A stretch of 64,000 nt of DNA from Candidatus Aquidulcis sp. GTDB taxonomy: Bacteria > Chloroflexota > Anaerolineae > UBA4142. This document shows positions 11,004-18,632 of this stretch, piece after piece. Position 1 is the stretch's first letter. Each line of letters starts with the position of its first letter. The position numbers and the translations under genes are program-made. The notes under the pieces were generated by a model. The model saw only the letters and a program-made list of their open reading frames with translations. It did no database searches and was not told the DNA's origin. The stretch lies in contig DYJA01000007.1 of assembly GCA_020723345.1 (NCBI GenBank), positions 62,001-126,000 on the forward strand, in the 5' to 3' direction.

Positions 11004-11119
11004 CGTCATTTCGAGGAGCGCCCTGAGCGAAGCAGCGCCTTTCGCTGCGAAGTCGAAGGGTTGCGACGAGAAATCTCGGTGTGGCAGTACTGAGATTTCT
11101 CGCTCCGCTCGAAATGACG
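11004..11119. mobile_element. MITE-like element between the ilv leader and ilvD
   Basis: Bounded by inverted ends CGTCATTTCGAG (11004-11015) and CTCGAAATGACG (11108-11119). Inside is a CCTGAGC/GTCGAAGGG repeat (11021-11060) and a 10-bp hairpin GAGAAATCTC/GAGATTTCTC around 11069-11102. It carries no gene. It lies in the 5' untranslated part of ilvD, between the attenuator terminator and the start codon, and resembles a second element at 57210-57436. Confidence 0.6.
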
Positions 11120-11130
11120 GACAGAAAATA

Positions 11131-11157
11131 AAAACCGCCTGAGGTTCAGGCGGTTTT
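11131..11157 (-). terminator. intrinsic terminator of the ilv leader (attenuator)
   Basis: A 12-bp stem AAAACCGCCTGA/TCAGGCGGTTTT with a 3-nt loop, followed on the minus strand by T residues. It lies 18 nt past the stop codon of the leader ORF and 145 nt before ilvD. The CGCCTG of its 5' arm (11147-11152) is exactly complementary to CAGGCG in the leader ORF (11219-11224), which would form a competing antiterminator. It could alternatively just end transcripts from upstream, but its place inside the ilvD leader favours attenuation. Confidence 0.8.
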
Positions 11158-11175
11158 TGTCAGTCGTCTTGTGAC

Positions 11176-11286
11176 CTAGTGTCGAGCGCGTGCCTCGACT
11201 TTCGCCCAAACCCAATTACGCCTGTTGCTAAGGATGACAACAAGCGAAATAAGGATGACGATAATCGAGACGCTAATCAGTGACAT
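11176..11286 (-). CDS. ilv operon leader peptide, 36 aa (attenuator control peptide)
   Basis: ATG at 11286, TAG at 11178-11176. Residues 3-19 are LISVSIIVILISLVVIL: 14 of 17 are Ile, Val or Leu and the rest Ser. This mirrors the control peptides of enterobacterial ilv operons, where ribosome stalling at these codons prevents the terminator. The following codons 21-23 contain CAGGCG, complementary to the terminator 5' arm. It lies between a promoter (11378-11406) and the terminator (11131-11157). The ribosome site is weak and the frame is open upstream to a GTG at 11400, so the start is not certain. A small single-pass membrane protein is the alternative reading, but position and codon content favour a leader. 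Confidence 0.72.
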   Translation of the reverse strand: MSLISVSIIVILISLVVILSNRRNWVWAKVEARARH

Positions 11287-11377
11287 GATAGTTGTGCCAG
11301 ATAGAAAAATTCTCCGTCGCGATTCAGCGATGAAGCGCGCGGAGCAGTTAATCGCTTTATTCGATTTTGCAATGGAT

Positions 11378-11406
11378 ATTATAACCGTCCGGCGGGGCAC
11401 CGTCTA
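11378..11406 (-). promoter_or_regulatory. sigma70-type promoter for the ilv-leu operon
   Basis: Minus-strand -10 box TATAAT (11383-11378) and a 4/6 match -35 TAGACG (11406-11401) with 17-nt spacing. The expected start near 11371 leaves about 85 nt before the leader peptide ATG. A better -35 (TTGACC) lies 24 nt from the -10, too far. Reading by eye only. Confidence 0.55.
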
Positions 11407-11458
11407 CGGTCAAGTTGCGAGAACGCGGTGGGGCGGTGGTTGTGCAAGATGTACAAAT

Positions 11459-11530
11459 GCAGTGTTCAGTATTCAGTATTCAGTTGAGAGACGTGACCGA
11501 AAACTGAAAACTGAATACTGGATGCTGATT
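11459..11530. repeat. microrepeat array (GTGTTCAGTATTCAGT words) at the pucR stop codon
   Basis: Repeated CAGTATTCAG words on the left and inverted ACTGAAAACTGAATACTG words on the right can form an imperfect hairpin ending at the pucR stop codon. It is of the same family as the array at 50-160. It may serve as a weak terminator or mRNA 3' structure for pucR. Confidence 0.65.
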
Positions 11531-13163
11531 ACTGCTCGTCGCGCGCGAGCAACAAACGATGCGCGCGGAGCGCGAGTTCGATGCTGAGTCGCGTTTCCGG
11601 ATTGTCGAGATCGAGTCCGCTGATTTCGCGGATGCGCTCCATTCGATAGAGCAGCGTGTTGCGATGCACGAACAGCGCTTCGGCGGTTTGGCTGAGATTG
11701 CCTTTGTGCGCGAAATACGACGTGAGCGTTTCGATCAAATCGGTGCCTTGCGTGCGATCATATTCGACGAGCGTGCCGATAATTTCCTGACGAAACGCGG
11801 CAAGTTCGGGATGATGTTCCAAGAGAAACAGCAGCCGGTACACGTTCAGTTCGCCAAAGTACAGCGGATTGGGATCGGCGAGGCGGCGCGCCATGGATAA
11901 CGCCTGCCGCGCTTCGCGGTACGAATCACGCAAATCGATCAGCGCGTCCGCCGCGCGCCCGATGCCGATGGCGAGCGGATCGTTGGCGTACTCGGCGCTG
12001 GCTTGGCGGCGAATGTTTTCGGCGATCACGCGCGCGCCCTCGATGCCTTGGCGCGGATCCAGCCGCACGAAAACGATCACTTCATCGTCGCGCGTGTGAA
12101 CCAGAATATCCGCGCGCGTCAGTCCGTGAATGATCGTCTCCAGTCGCCGGTACGACGGATGTTCCTTCTTCGCCCAATCGGCGACGACGACTGCGTGTTT
12201 GCCGTCGGGATTGTACTTGTCGCGTTTCGCCCAACGCGTCGCTTCATCCGGCGAAAGACTGCCGGCGAGCAGCCCTTCGACGAAACCGCCGCGCACGCGC
12301 TTTTCCGCTTCGCTCACCGCTTTGGCTTTTGCCATTTCGAGCGCGCACGCCGCCGCGCCTTGTTCCGCCATGCTCCGGTCGAATTGTTCGAGCGCGTCGC
12401 GTTCCGCGATCAGCGAGAGGTAACCGCGCGCCATGCCTTTCGCCACGATAGGGACGATCACGCGCGTGCGGTTTTCTTTCGGCACGCGTACATCCTGAGC
12501 AAAGTCGAAGGATTGTTCCACAATGCGTCGATTTTGCGCGGCGCGTTTCCGGTCGCGCAATTCTTCCGGCACATTGCCGGACGCCGTGACCCATTCTTCG
12601 ACGATTGTTCGCGCGCTGGCATCCTCCGGCGCGAACCACGCGGCGATGATGTTCAATCGCTTGTCCTGAATCAACACCGTCTTGCCGATGGTGCGACCGA
12701 TCACCGCCGCCATCGCTTCCAGTCCGGCATTCTCGGCGGACAACAAGGTGAGGTGCTGATACAATTGCGTCGCGCGCTGTTCTACTGCCGCGTCGCGATC
12801 CAGAACGAACGCGAGCGCGAGTCGTTCGATCTGGCGCAGATTCGCGGACGCCGGCAAGACGACCAGCGGCAATTGCGCTTGCTGCGCGGCTTCGACGAGC
12901 GCGGGGGCTGGCTCGGCGACGAGCGCGATACCGGCGATGCCGGTTTGCGCGAGGCGCGCGAATTGCCGCGCCAGGTCGTTGGGATAAGGCGGGAGGAGAA
13001 ACGCAAAATCGCCGGTGTCGAGTCGCGTCAAATCCTGCGCGGCGGTGGAAACGACCCAGGTGACCGGATGATCCAGCAAACCGTGATCGACCAGCACGCG
13101 CGTCTCGATCGGCAGCGCGCGTTTGACAAGTTCTTGCAGCGTAGGCGTTTGAATGTCGGTCAT
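11529..13163 (-). CDS. PucR-family transcriptional regulator
   Basis: About 544 aa. The N-terminal region (LQELVKRALPIETRVLV ... LDHPVTWVVS) is the PucR N-terminal sensor domain; a GAF-like middle (about 165-300) is followed by the CdaR/PucR-type GGDEF-like region with AIGIGRAADALIDLRDSYREA; the C-terminus (NLSQTAEALFVHRNTLLYRM) is the PucR HTH_30 DNA-binding helix-turn-helix. Relatives control purine catabolism and other nitrogen or amino-acid pathways; the target here is unknown. The ATG at 13163 (MTDIQTPTLQ) is chosen over upstream codons because an intrinsic terminator-like hairpin occupies 13172-13203. SFDFAQDVR around residue 215 comes from a dispersed repeat. It stands alone between the ilv leader and the HARE-HTH gene. 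Confidence 0.85.
   Translation of the reverse strand: MTDIQTPTLQELVKRALPIETRVLVDHGLLDHPVTWVVSTAAQDLTRLDTGDFAFLLPPYPNDLARQFARLAQTGIAGIALVAEPAPALVEAAQQAQLPLVVLPASANLRQIERLALAFVLDRDAAVEQRATQLYQHLTLLSAENAGLEAMAAVIGRTIGKTVLIQDKRLNIIAAWFAPEDASARTIVEEWVTASGNVPEELRDRKRAAQNRRIVEQSFDFAQDVRVPKENRTRVIVPIVAKGMARGYLSLIAERDALEQFDRSMAEQGAAACALEMAKAKAVSEAEKRVRGGFVEGLLAGSLSPDEATRWAKRDKYNPDGKHAVVVADWAKKEHPSYRRLETIIHGLTRADILVHTRDDEVIVFVRLDPRQGIEGARVIAENIRRQASAEYANDPLAIGIGRAADALIDLRDSYREARQALSMARRLADPNPLYFGELNVYRLLFLLEHHPELAAFRQEIIGTLVEYDRTQGTDLIETLTSYFAHKGNLSQTAEALFVHRNTLLYRMERIREISGLDLDNPETRLSIELALRAHRLLLARDEQ
12491..12512. repeat. dispersed CCTGAGCAAAG repeat inserted in frame in pucR
   Basis: CATCCTGAGCAAAGTCGAAG reads on the minus strand as SFDFAQD within PucR, between the sensor and GAF-like parts. 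The same core occurs in leuA (5554-5579) and at 11021-11060. Confidence 0.65.
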
Positions 13164-13171
13164 TGTTTCGA

Positions 13172-13218
13172 CAAAAAAGAAACCCATCGGCATTGCCGAT
13201 GGGCACAGCGGTGTACCC
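13172..13218 (-). promoter_or_regulatory. pucR leader with terminator hairpin and overlapping alternative stem
   Basis: On the minus strand, CCCATCGG/CCGATGGG (13203-13196, 13190-13183) forms an 8-bp stem with a 5-nt loop followed by TTTCTTTTTT (13182-13173), a good intrinsic terminator ending 9 nt before the pucR ATG. Just upstream, GGGTAC (13218-13213) can pair with GTGCCC (13206-13201), using the same CCC as the terminator 5' arm. The two folds exclude each other, as in an attenuator or small riboswitch. I cannot match it to a known riboswitch class. Confidence 0.55.
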
Positions 13219-13245
13219 GGTAGGTGCTCTTTGATTCTATGCTGA

Positions 13246-13273
13246 ATTATACCGCAATCTGCGCTGGATGCAA
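13246..13273 (-). promoter_or_regulatory. promoter of pucR
   Basis: Minus-strand -35 TTGCAT (13273-13268), 16-nt spacer, perfect -10 TATAAT (13251-13246). The expected start near 13239 gives a leader of about 76 nt that contains the hairpins at 13172-13218. Confidence 0.65.
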
Positions 13274-13324
13274 TAGTATGTTTTGCCAAGTTGGAGCAAG
13301 TGTGTGGCCCATCCTGTTGCAGTG

Positions 13325-14248
13325 TTATCGCTTTTTGGCAATTGACTGGATCAATTCATCTTTATCGAGGATTGGATCATACATTTCTTTCCTGATTTCC
13401 CGACTCGCAATGTCAATTTTAATTCGCTTCAGGAAATCGCGAAAGTCGGGGTTGATGGTCGCGAGTTTGTTGACAGTTTCCCAATCAACAGAATCTCTCG
13501 ATCTAGCGGGGAGTATGGTTTCAGTTGAATCTGGGTCTTCAATGTCAATCTGAATAACGCCAATCCCGAAGGATGTGGACAGGCGCTCCAATTCGCTACG
13601 AAAATCTTCGTCCTTGTCAATCTCGGCAGCAGCCAAATAGCCTTCGTTTGCCCATGAGGAATTGGAAACTGCTTGGAAGAACGATTCTCGGAGATTGGTG
13701 ATTGCTAGTTCCCGTTTCAATTCAAAAGAGAATAATTTGATCGCCGAATTCCCCATCACGGAGCTAACTTCGACAACCTCATCTTTCCAGTCGCTGAACG
13801 GAAAGTAGCATCCGACCATATCAGGGTGTACCCACTCACCGAATTCCTTCTTGTCCGATTTGTTGTGACGGATCGTTTTGAGATATGCCCTGAGATAATA
13901 GAATCCATAGTACGCAAGGAAGGGATGCAGATCTTTCTCAAGGTATTCCGATTTTTTCTGCGAGACAATTGGTTGCGTGTCGAGGACTTTTGTGCCCAAG
14001 GTGTCCACCAACGCGCGTAGGAAGAAACGTTTGGGACGGGGACCTGTGGCGACAAAAATACTTTCTGGATTATCTCGGACATCAACATACAGGCGCGCAC
14101 CGAGCGTTGCCCAAGGGGTTTTGCCTTTTGTTTCCAATTCCTTATCGTACCCCTTATCAAGGGCAGTTTCCCATATCTCATTCGCTGTGAGAGGATGTTT
14201 CGCTTCGCGGATGACTTGCTGAGCCAGTTGAAGAAATGATATTCCCAT
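13325..14248 (-). CDS. HARE-HTH domain protein (COG2958/HrgA-like)
   Basis: About 307 aa. A near-perfect ribosome site (GGAGGAGG) fixes the ATG at 14248. The N-terminus, FLQLAQQVIREAKHPLTANE ... IWETALDKGY ... TPWATLGARLYVDVRDN, is the HARE/HB1-ASXL winged-helix fold that links restriction, DNA-binding and chromatin proteins. The remaining 200 residues match the uncharacterised C-terminal part of COG2958/HrgA-like proteins, sometimes found with restriction-modification genes; no such genes are visible nearby. Its codon use and lower GC differ from both flanks, which suggests acquisition from elsewhere. DNA binding is likely; biological role unknown. Confidence 0.7.
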   Translation of the reverse strand: MGISFLQLAQQVIREAKHPLTANEIWETALDKGYDKELETKGKTPWATLGARLYVDVRDNPESIFVATGPRPKRFFLRALVDTLGTKVLDTQPIVSQKKSEYLEKDLHPFLAYYGFYYLRAYLKTIRHNKSDKKEFGEWVHPDMVGCYFPFSDWKDEVVEVSSVMGNSAIKLFSFELKRELAITNLRESFFQAVSNSSWANEGYLAAAEIDKDEDFRSELERLSTSFGIGVIQIDIEDPDSTETILPARSRDSVDWETVNKLATINPDFRDFLKRIKIDIASREIRKEMYDPILDKDELIQSIAKKR

Positions 14249-14367
14249 AGTACCTCCTCCCAATCGGATTTGCCTGTGCAACTTTCACGCAGTCAGAACT
14301 TTGCCGTGCCCCAGTGTTGTGCTTCCGAGAATAACACTAATCAGTGTGGGCGTCAACTATTCGTACG

Positions 14368-14409
14368 ACAAAAAAGACCTTCGAGGTTTCTGCAAACCTC
14401 GAAGGTCTT
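14368..14409 (-). terminator. strong intrinsic terminator after the GT39-type gene
   Basis: A 16-bp perfect stem AAGACCTTCGAGGTTT/AAACCTCGAAGGTCTT (14374-14389, 14394-14409) with a 4-nt loop, followed on the minus strand by a run of six T. It sits 8 nt past the stop codon of the glycosyltransferase at 14418-16499. Confidence 0.9.
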
Positions 14410-14417
14410 ACCCGCGC

Positions 14418-16499
14418 TCACCTTCTCCGCCCGCAATCGTACAACTGCTGTTCCGGTGCGCGCGGCGCGTTCGGCTGCGCTTGCGGGAAAACCGCCGCGC
14501 AATTTTCGGCGACCCAGCGCGTCAGTTCCGCTTGTTGGTTTGGCTGTGCGTTCAGCCAGAAATAGCGCACGGTGTTGTCCGCGACGAGTAGCGCGAGTTC
14601 GTCTGCCGTCAGAATCGGATCGCTGCCGGTAAAGCCGCCGAGCGCCATCACCGGTTCGCCGGTTGCGAGGATGATCGGCGCGGCGGTGTTCGCGTTGATC
14701 GTCGCGACGAGAAACTGCGCGCCGCCGCGATTCGCGACGAGATAGTCGATCAAACGATCGCGCTGCGGCGCGTTCGGACGCGGCGGGCGCGACAACAACT
14801 CGGGTCCCGCAAACGGCAAGCCCGCGTCCGCGCCCAGCACCGGCGTGATCGACCAGATCGTCGGCGCGATGAGGAGGACGAGAATGCCGGTGAGGAGAAT
14901 TGGAGATTGGAGATTAGAGATTGGAGGTTTGAAAAAACGCGCGATGATCAGCGCGAGCGCGATGAGGACGCCGAGGATCGCGATGATCGGAATCAGCCAG
15001 CCGATCCAATTAGTGAAATGAAACAGAATCGCGATTTCGGTCGCCGCGCCGACGAGAATCGCAAGCGGCAAAAGCCAGCCGCGCCAATGCCCGCGCGCGT
15101 AATCGCGCCACAGCGTACCGAGTCCCGCGCCGACGAGCGCGGCAATCGCGGGCGCCATCATTTCGAGATAGTAGCGATGGAACAATCCGGCGAAACTGAA
15201 AAAGACGATTTGCGGAACGAGCCACGCGCCCCACAGCAACAATTGTTGATGTTCGCGCGCGAACGGATATCGGACGCGCGTCGCGAGCGCGGCAGCCATC
15301 GCGCAAAACAGCGCGAGCGGCAACAGCCAACTGATTTGCCCGGCAAGTTGTTGATTGAACAAACGCAAGACGCCGGGCGCGCCGGTTTCGCTGTTGAGTG
15401 GACCCGCGGGCGGTTGCGCGGGTTGATTCGGCAACGGTGGATAACGCGGCAATTGTCCCGGTTGATTCGGCGGCGGCGCGCCGGCTGGCTGCGCGGGTTG
15501 CGCCGGTGCGCGCGTCGCCCGCGGCAATTGTCCCGGCTGATTTGGCGGAACGTAACCCGGCGGCGCGGGTTGATTTGGCGATTGCGGAGAACGCGGCAAT
15601 TGTCCCGGCTGATTCAGACCCGGCTCGCCCGGACGCGCGAGCGGGCGCGGTCCGCCGGGCGCGGGCGCGCCGATCCAACTCGCGATCTGTCCGAGCCGCG
15701 CGAGTCCGTTGTGTCCCACGATCAATTCCGTCACCGTGTTGTTGTGACTGCTGCCGATGTACGGTCGTTCCTCCGGCGGCGTCCAATCTACCACGACGAC
15801 CCACGCGAACGACACGACAAACAGTACGATTGTCGCGAGCGCGAGATGCGCGATGCGCCAGTACCAGCGCGTTCGCGCGGCGATGAGATACGCGAACCAG
15901 AACGCGGGCAACACCATGTACGCTTGCAGCATCTTGATATTGAAACCGATGCCGACCAAGATCGCGCACAGTAACAACCAACGCAACTTGCCTTTTTCGA
16001 TGGCGATGCTGATCGCCCACGCCGCGAGCAGCGACGTGAAAACGAGTTGACTGTCCATCGTGTTGTTGCGATTCGCGGCGATGCTGATCGGCGTGACCGC
16101 GAGCGCGAGCGCGGCGACGAGTCCTGCCGTCGCGCCAAAGACGCGCGCGACGAGATGATACAACAGCGCGACCGACAGTACGCCCGCGAGTGCCTGCGGC
16201 AAAAGCAGACTGACGCCGCTGAAGCCGAAAACAAACGCGCTCGCGGCTTGCGCCCAAAAGCCGAGCGGCGGCTTGTCCACCGTGACGAAGCCGCCCGGAT
16301 CGAACGACGCGAAGAAAAAGTTATGCCAATTCATCAGCATACTTTTGACCGTCGCGGCGTAGTACAGATTCGCAAACCCCTCTTGATCGAGCCGCGCGAA
16401 GTGCAGCGCAATCGCGACGAGCATGATCGCGCCAAGCGCAACGCGATGGTACCAACGCGTTGAAGTGATTGATTTGGGAATATCGTTGCTGGTTTCCAT
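14418..16499 (-). CDS. GT39/ArnT-like membrane glycosyltransferase (PMT_2 domain)
   Basis: About 693 aa, starting at METSNDIP. The first 260 residues carry the GT-C fold: HFARLDQEGFANLYYAATVK, then FDPGGFVTVDKPPLGFWAQA (the acidic and DKPPL motif of lipid-linked sugar or protein mannosyltransferases) and at least six membrane helices, followed by more helices after residue 390. It is expected to use a polyprenyl-linked sugar at the outer face of the membrane. In the external loop around residues 285-390 there is a long Pro/Gln/Asn-rich insert made of repeated NQPGQLPR units, not typical of the family. The C-terminal 180 residues form a soluble domain (LIDYLVANRGGAQFLVAT). It lies downstream of a lipoprotein hydrolase gene, separated by a repeat. 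Confidence 0.85.
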   Translation of the reverse strand: METSNDIPKSITSTRWYHRVALGAIMLVAIALHFARLDQEGFANLYYAATVKSMLMNWHNFFFASFDPGGFVTVDKPPLGFWAQAASAFVFGFSGVSLLLPQALAGVLSVALLYHLVARVFGATAGLVAALALAVTPISIAANRNNTMDSQLVFTSLLAAWAISIAIEKGKLRWLLLCAILVGIGFNIKMLQAYMVLPAFWFAYLIAARTRWYWRIAHLALATIVLFVVSFAWVVVVDWTPPEERPYIGSSHNNTVTELIVGHNGLARLGQIASWIGAPAPGGPRPLARPGEPGLNQPGQLPRSPQSPNQPAPPGYVPPNQPGQLPRATRAPAQPAQPAGAPPPNQPGQLPRYPPLPNQPAQPPAGPLNSETGAPGVLRLFNQQLAGQISWLLPLALFCAMAAALATRVRYPFAREHQQLLLWGAWLVPQIVFFSFAGLFHRYYLEMMAPAIAALVGAGLGTLWRDYARGHWRGWLLPLAILVGAATEIAILFHFTNWIGWLIPIIAILGVLIALALIIARFFKPPISNLQSPILLTGILVLLIAPTIWSITPVLGADAGLPFAGPELLSRPPRPNAPQRDRLIDYLVANRGGAQFLVATINANTAAPIILATGEPVMALGGFTGSDPILTADELALLVADNTVRYFWLNAQPNQQAELTRWVAENCAAVFPQAQPNAPRAPEQQLYDCGRRR
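15400..15665. repeat. degenerate repeats encoding Pro/Gln-rich NQPGQLPR units
   Basis: Within the GT39-type gene the sequence repeatedly encodes (N)QPGQLPR followed by Ser/Ala/Pro/Asn linkers; at least four copies can be seen. Their DNA is similar but not identical, so this is an old expansion of an external loop. Confidence 0.7.
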
Positions 16500-16513
16500 T
16501 GGGGTTCTTGGCT

Positions 16514-16585
16514 GGACACAGATTAACACAGATGACACAGATTAATCCCCATAATTATCTGTGTTAATCTGTGAAAATCAGTGTC
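16514..16585. repeat. inverted microrepeat (CACAGATTAACACAGAT family)
   Basis: GGACACAGATTAACACAGAT on the left faces ATCTGTGTTAATCTGTG...GTGTCC on the right. It fills the gap between the stop codon of the propeller/esterase gene (16586-16588) and the GT39-type gene. A second copy is at 24440-24511. Confidence 0.75.
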
Positions 16586-18619
16586 CTACTTTAGATACCG
16601 ATCAAAGAAATCCGCGATCATCTTCGTCAGTTCCGCGCGCGACGGACTGATCGCGCCGCCGCTTGGTGTGAATCCGTGTCCCGCGTTTTTGACGATGACG
16701 AGCGTCGCGGTCACGCCGCCCGCTTTCAACTTGTCGTACAAAATTTGCGATTGCTCCATCGGCACGACCGCGTCCTTGTCGCCCTGCAAAATTAGGAACG
16801 GCGGATCATCCGGCGTGATGTACGTCACCGGACTCGCTTTGACGAGCACGGGATCATCGCGCGAGGTTGCGCCGAAAACGGTTCGTCCGACGATTTCCGC
16901 GCGTCCAGTCAGCATCGCCGGTAGATCCGCAGGACCGAACAAATCGACGACGGCTTGCACGCGCGACGATTGATCGGCGTACTCGCCGACGTCAAAGCCC
17001 GCGCTCTTGTCCGTCGTGCCGAGCATCGCGACGAGATGACCGCCCGCGCTGCCGCCCCACACGCCGATCTTGTTCGGATCGAGTTTGTACGGCGCCGCGT
17101 TCGCGCGCAGATGGCGAATCGCGCATTTCACGTCGGTGATTTGCGAGGGCCACTTGTATTGCGGCGCGAGCCGGTAATCGAGTGACGCGACGATGTAGCC
17201 GCGCTCGAGTAATCCTTGCATATCCGCCGATCCCGCGCCGCTGCCTTTGTCGCCCGCCGTCCAGCCGCCGCCGTGAATGTACACCGCGATCGGCGTCGGT
17301 TTGTCGCTCAACTGCTTTGGGTAAAACAAATTCATCTTTTGCGCGATGCCGTCGGGCGCGCAGTACGTCACGTCTTTGTACGACGCGCCCGCTTTCGCTT
17401 CGATCTTTTGCGGCGTCATCGTCGCGCGCGCGACCGGCGCGGTTTGCGATTCGAGTTCGATCAGCACAATGGATTCGACGCGCCCGCGCTGAATTTTCGC
17501 GACGAGCGATTTGCTGTCGGGTCCCCACGACAGATCGCCGACGATGACGCCGCCGCTCGCGTCGCGTCCTTCCGGTGAATTTGGATCGTTGAATCGCGTC
17601 AGCCGCCGCTTGTTCGATCCATCGGCGTTCATCACCCACACGTCGGTCTTGGGTGGATTCCGCGTCATTCCTTCCGCCGAAGCGGTTTTGATTTGCGGAA
17701 TGTTCGTACTGCTCATCCACGCGATCCATTTGCCATCCGGCGAATAGCGCGCGTGTTCGTCCCACTCGTTATTTTCGGTGAGGCGCGTGAGTTGCTGCGT
17801 CGTCAGATCGTACGCGTAGATTTCCATATCGTAATAGTACTTGCCCGGCGGCACGACCGAGAAAATAATTTTGCGATTATCCGGCGAAAAGCCGTGCGTC
17901 TCGTACAATTCGAAATTGCCCGGCGTGAGCGCTTGAATATTCGTCACACGCGGCTCGCCGTTGACGACAGAAAAGTCGCCGAGTTTAATCGCCCACTGTC
18001 CGCCGAGTTCGCCGCCGGGATTGCCGATTTCGCTCCACAAAATCTTTTTGCCGTCCGGCGAAAACTGCGGATGCAGCGTGCCGCCGCGATTTTGGACGCG
18101 TGTGATTTGCCAGAATTTCGATCCGTCCGCGTTCGTCACCCAGATATTGTTGTTGATGCCGATGCCCGGACTCGCCATGAAATTTCCGACCTGCCCCGGC
18201 GGTAATTTCAAATCCGGGTCTTGCGCTTGGAAAACGATCCATTCGCCGGAGGGATGCCATTCGGGATTGCCGTTTTGTGCTTGCGGCACATTTTCTTTGT
18301 CGCACGTGAGACACCGCTTGTCCGATCCGTCGAGGCGCGCGGTGTACACGTCCGACTTGCCCTCTTTGCCGCCGACATCGAACGCGAGCAAATTTTTCGC
18401 GTGCGACCAACTAACGCGTCCGCCTTGCTCTTGCAGCATCGTGACGCGAATGTTCGCGCTTGCGGGCGCAGGTTTTGTCGCGGCAGCGACCGGCGTTTGC
18501 GCGGCAAGCGTCGCGGTTGGCTCCGGCGCGCGCGCGGGTTGTCCGCGCTGACACGCGGCGAGCGCGCATGCCCCGATAAGCACGCATACAATCGGGAAGA
18601 TTTTTTTCCTGGCAATCAT
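16586..18619 (-). CDS. lipoprotein: TolB-like beta-propeller fused to alpha/beta hydrolase (esterase)
   Basis: About 677 aa; the ATG at 18619 follows GGAG. Signal peptide with lipobox (ALAACQRG near residue 24), then an Ala/Pro/Thr linker. Residues about 75-390 hold PD40/TolB-type blades, recognisable as WHPSGEWIVF, FSPDGKKILW, FSPDNRKIIF, YSPDGKWIAW and WGPDSKSLVA. The C-terminal hydrolase has YIHGGGWTAGD (oxyanion), GVWGGSAGGHLVAM (nucleophile Ser), LQGDKDAVVPME (Asp) and NAGHGFTP (His). The layout resembles propeller-plus-hydrolase enzymes, but the hydrolase is of the BD-FAE/acetyl-esterase type. It probably acts on esters outside the membrane. The first 40 residues are almost identical to those of the next lipoprotein upstream. 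Confidence 0.88.
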   Translation of the reverse strand: MIARKKIFPIVCVLIGACALAACQRGQPARAPEPTATLAAQTPVAAATKPAPASANIRVTMLQEQGGRVSWSHAKNLLAFDVGGKEGKSDVYTARLDGSDKRCLTCDKENVPQAQNGNPEWHPSGEWIVFQAQDPDLKLPPGQVGNFMASPGIGINNNIWVTNADGSKFWQITRVQNRGGTLHPQFSPDGKKILWSEIGNPGGELGGQWAIKLGDFSVVNGEPRVTNIQALTPGNFELYETHGFSPDNRKIIFSVVPPGKYYYDMEIYAYDLTTQQLTRLTENNEWDEHARYSPDGKWIAWMSSTNIPQIKTASAEGMTRNPPKTDVWVMNADGSNKRRLTRFNDPNSPEGRDASGGVIVGDLSWGPDSKSLVAKIQRGRVESIVLIELESQTAPVARATMTPQKIEAKAGASYKDVTYCAPDGIAQKMNLFYPKQLSDKPTPIAVYIHGGGWTAGDKGSGAGSADMQGLLERGYIVASLDYRLAPQYKWPSQITDVKCAIRHLRANAAPYKLDPNKIGVWGGSAGGHLVAMLGTTDKSAGFDVGEYADQSSRVQAVVDLFGPADLPAMLTGRAEIVGRTVFGATSRDDPVLVKASPVTYITPDDPPFLILQGDKDAVVPMEQSQILYDKLKAGGVTATLVIVKNAGHGFTPSGGAISPSRAELTKMIADFFDRYLK

Positions 18620-18632
18620 CTTGCGGTCTCCA

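Noticed and set aside
10987-11378. T-box riboswitch before ilvD
   Set aside because: I see no T-box consensus (TGGNACCGCG) or specifier stem; the leader ORF plus terminator explains the region better.
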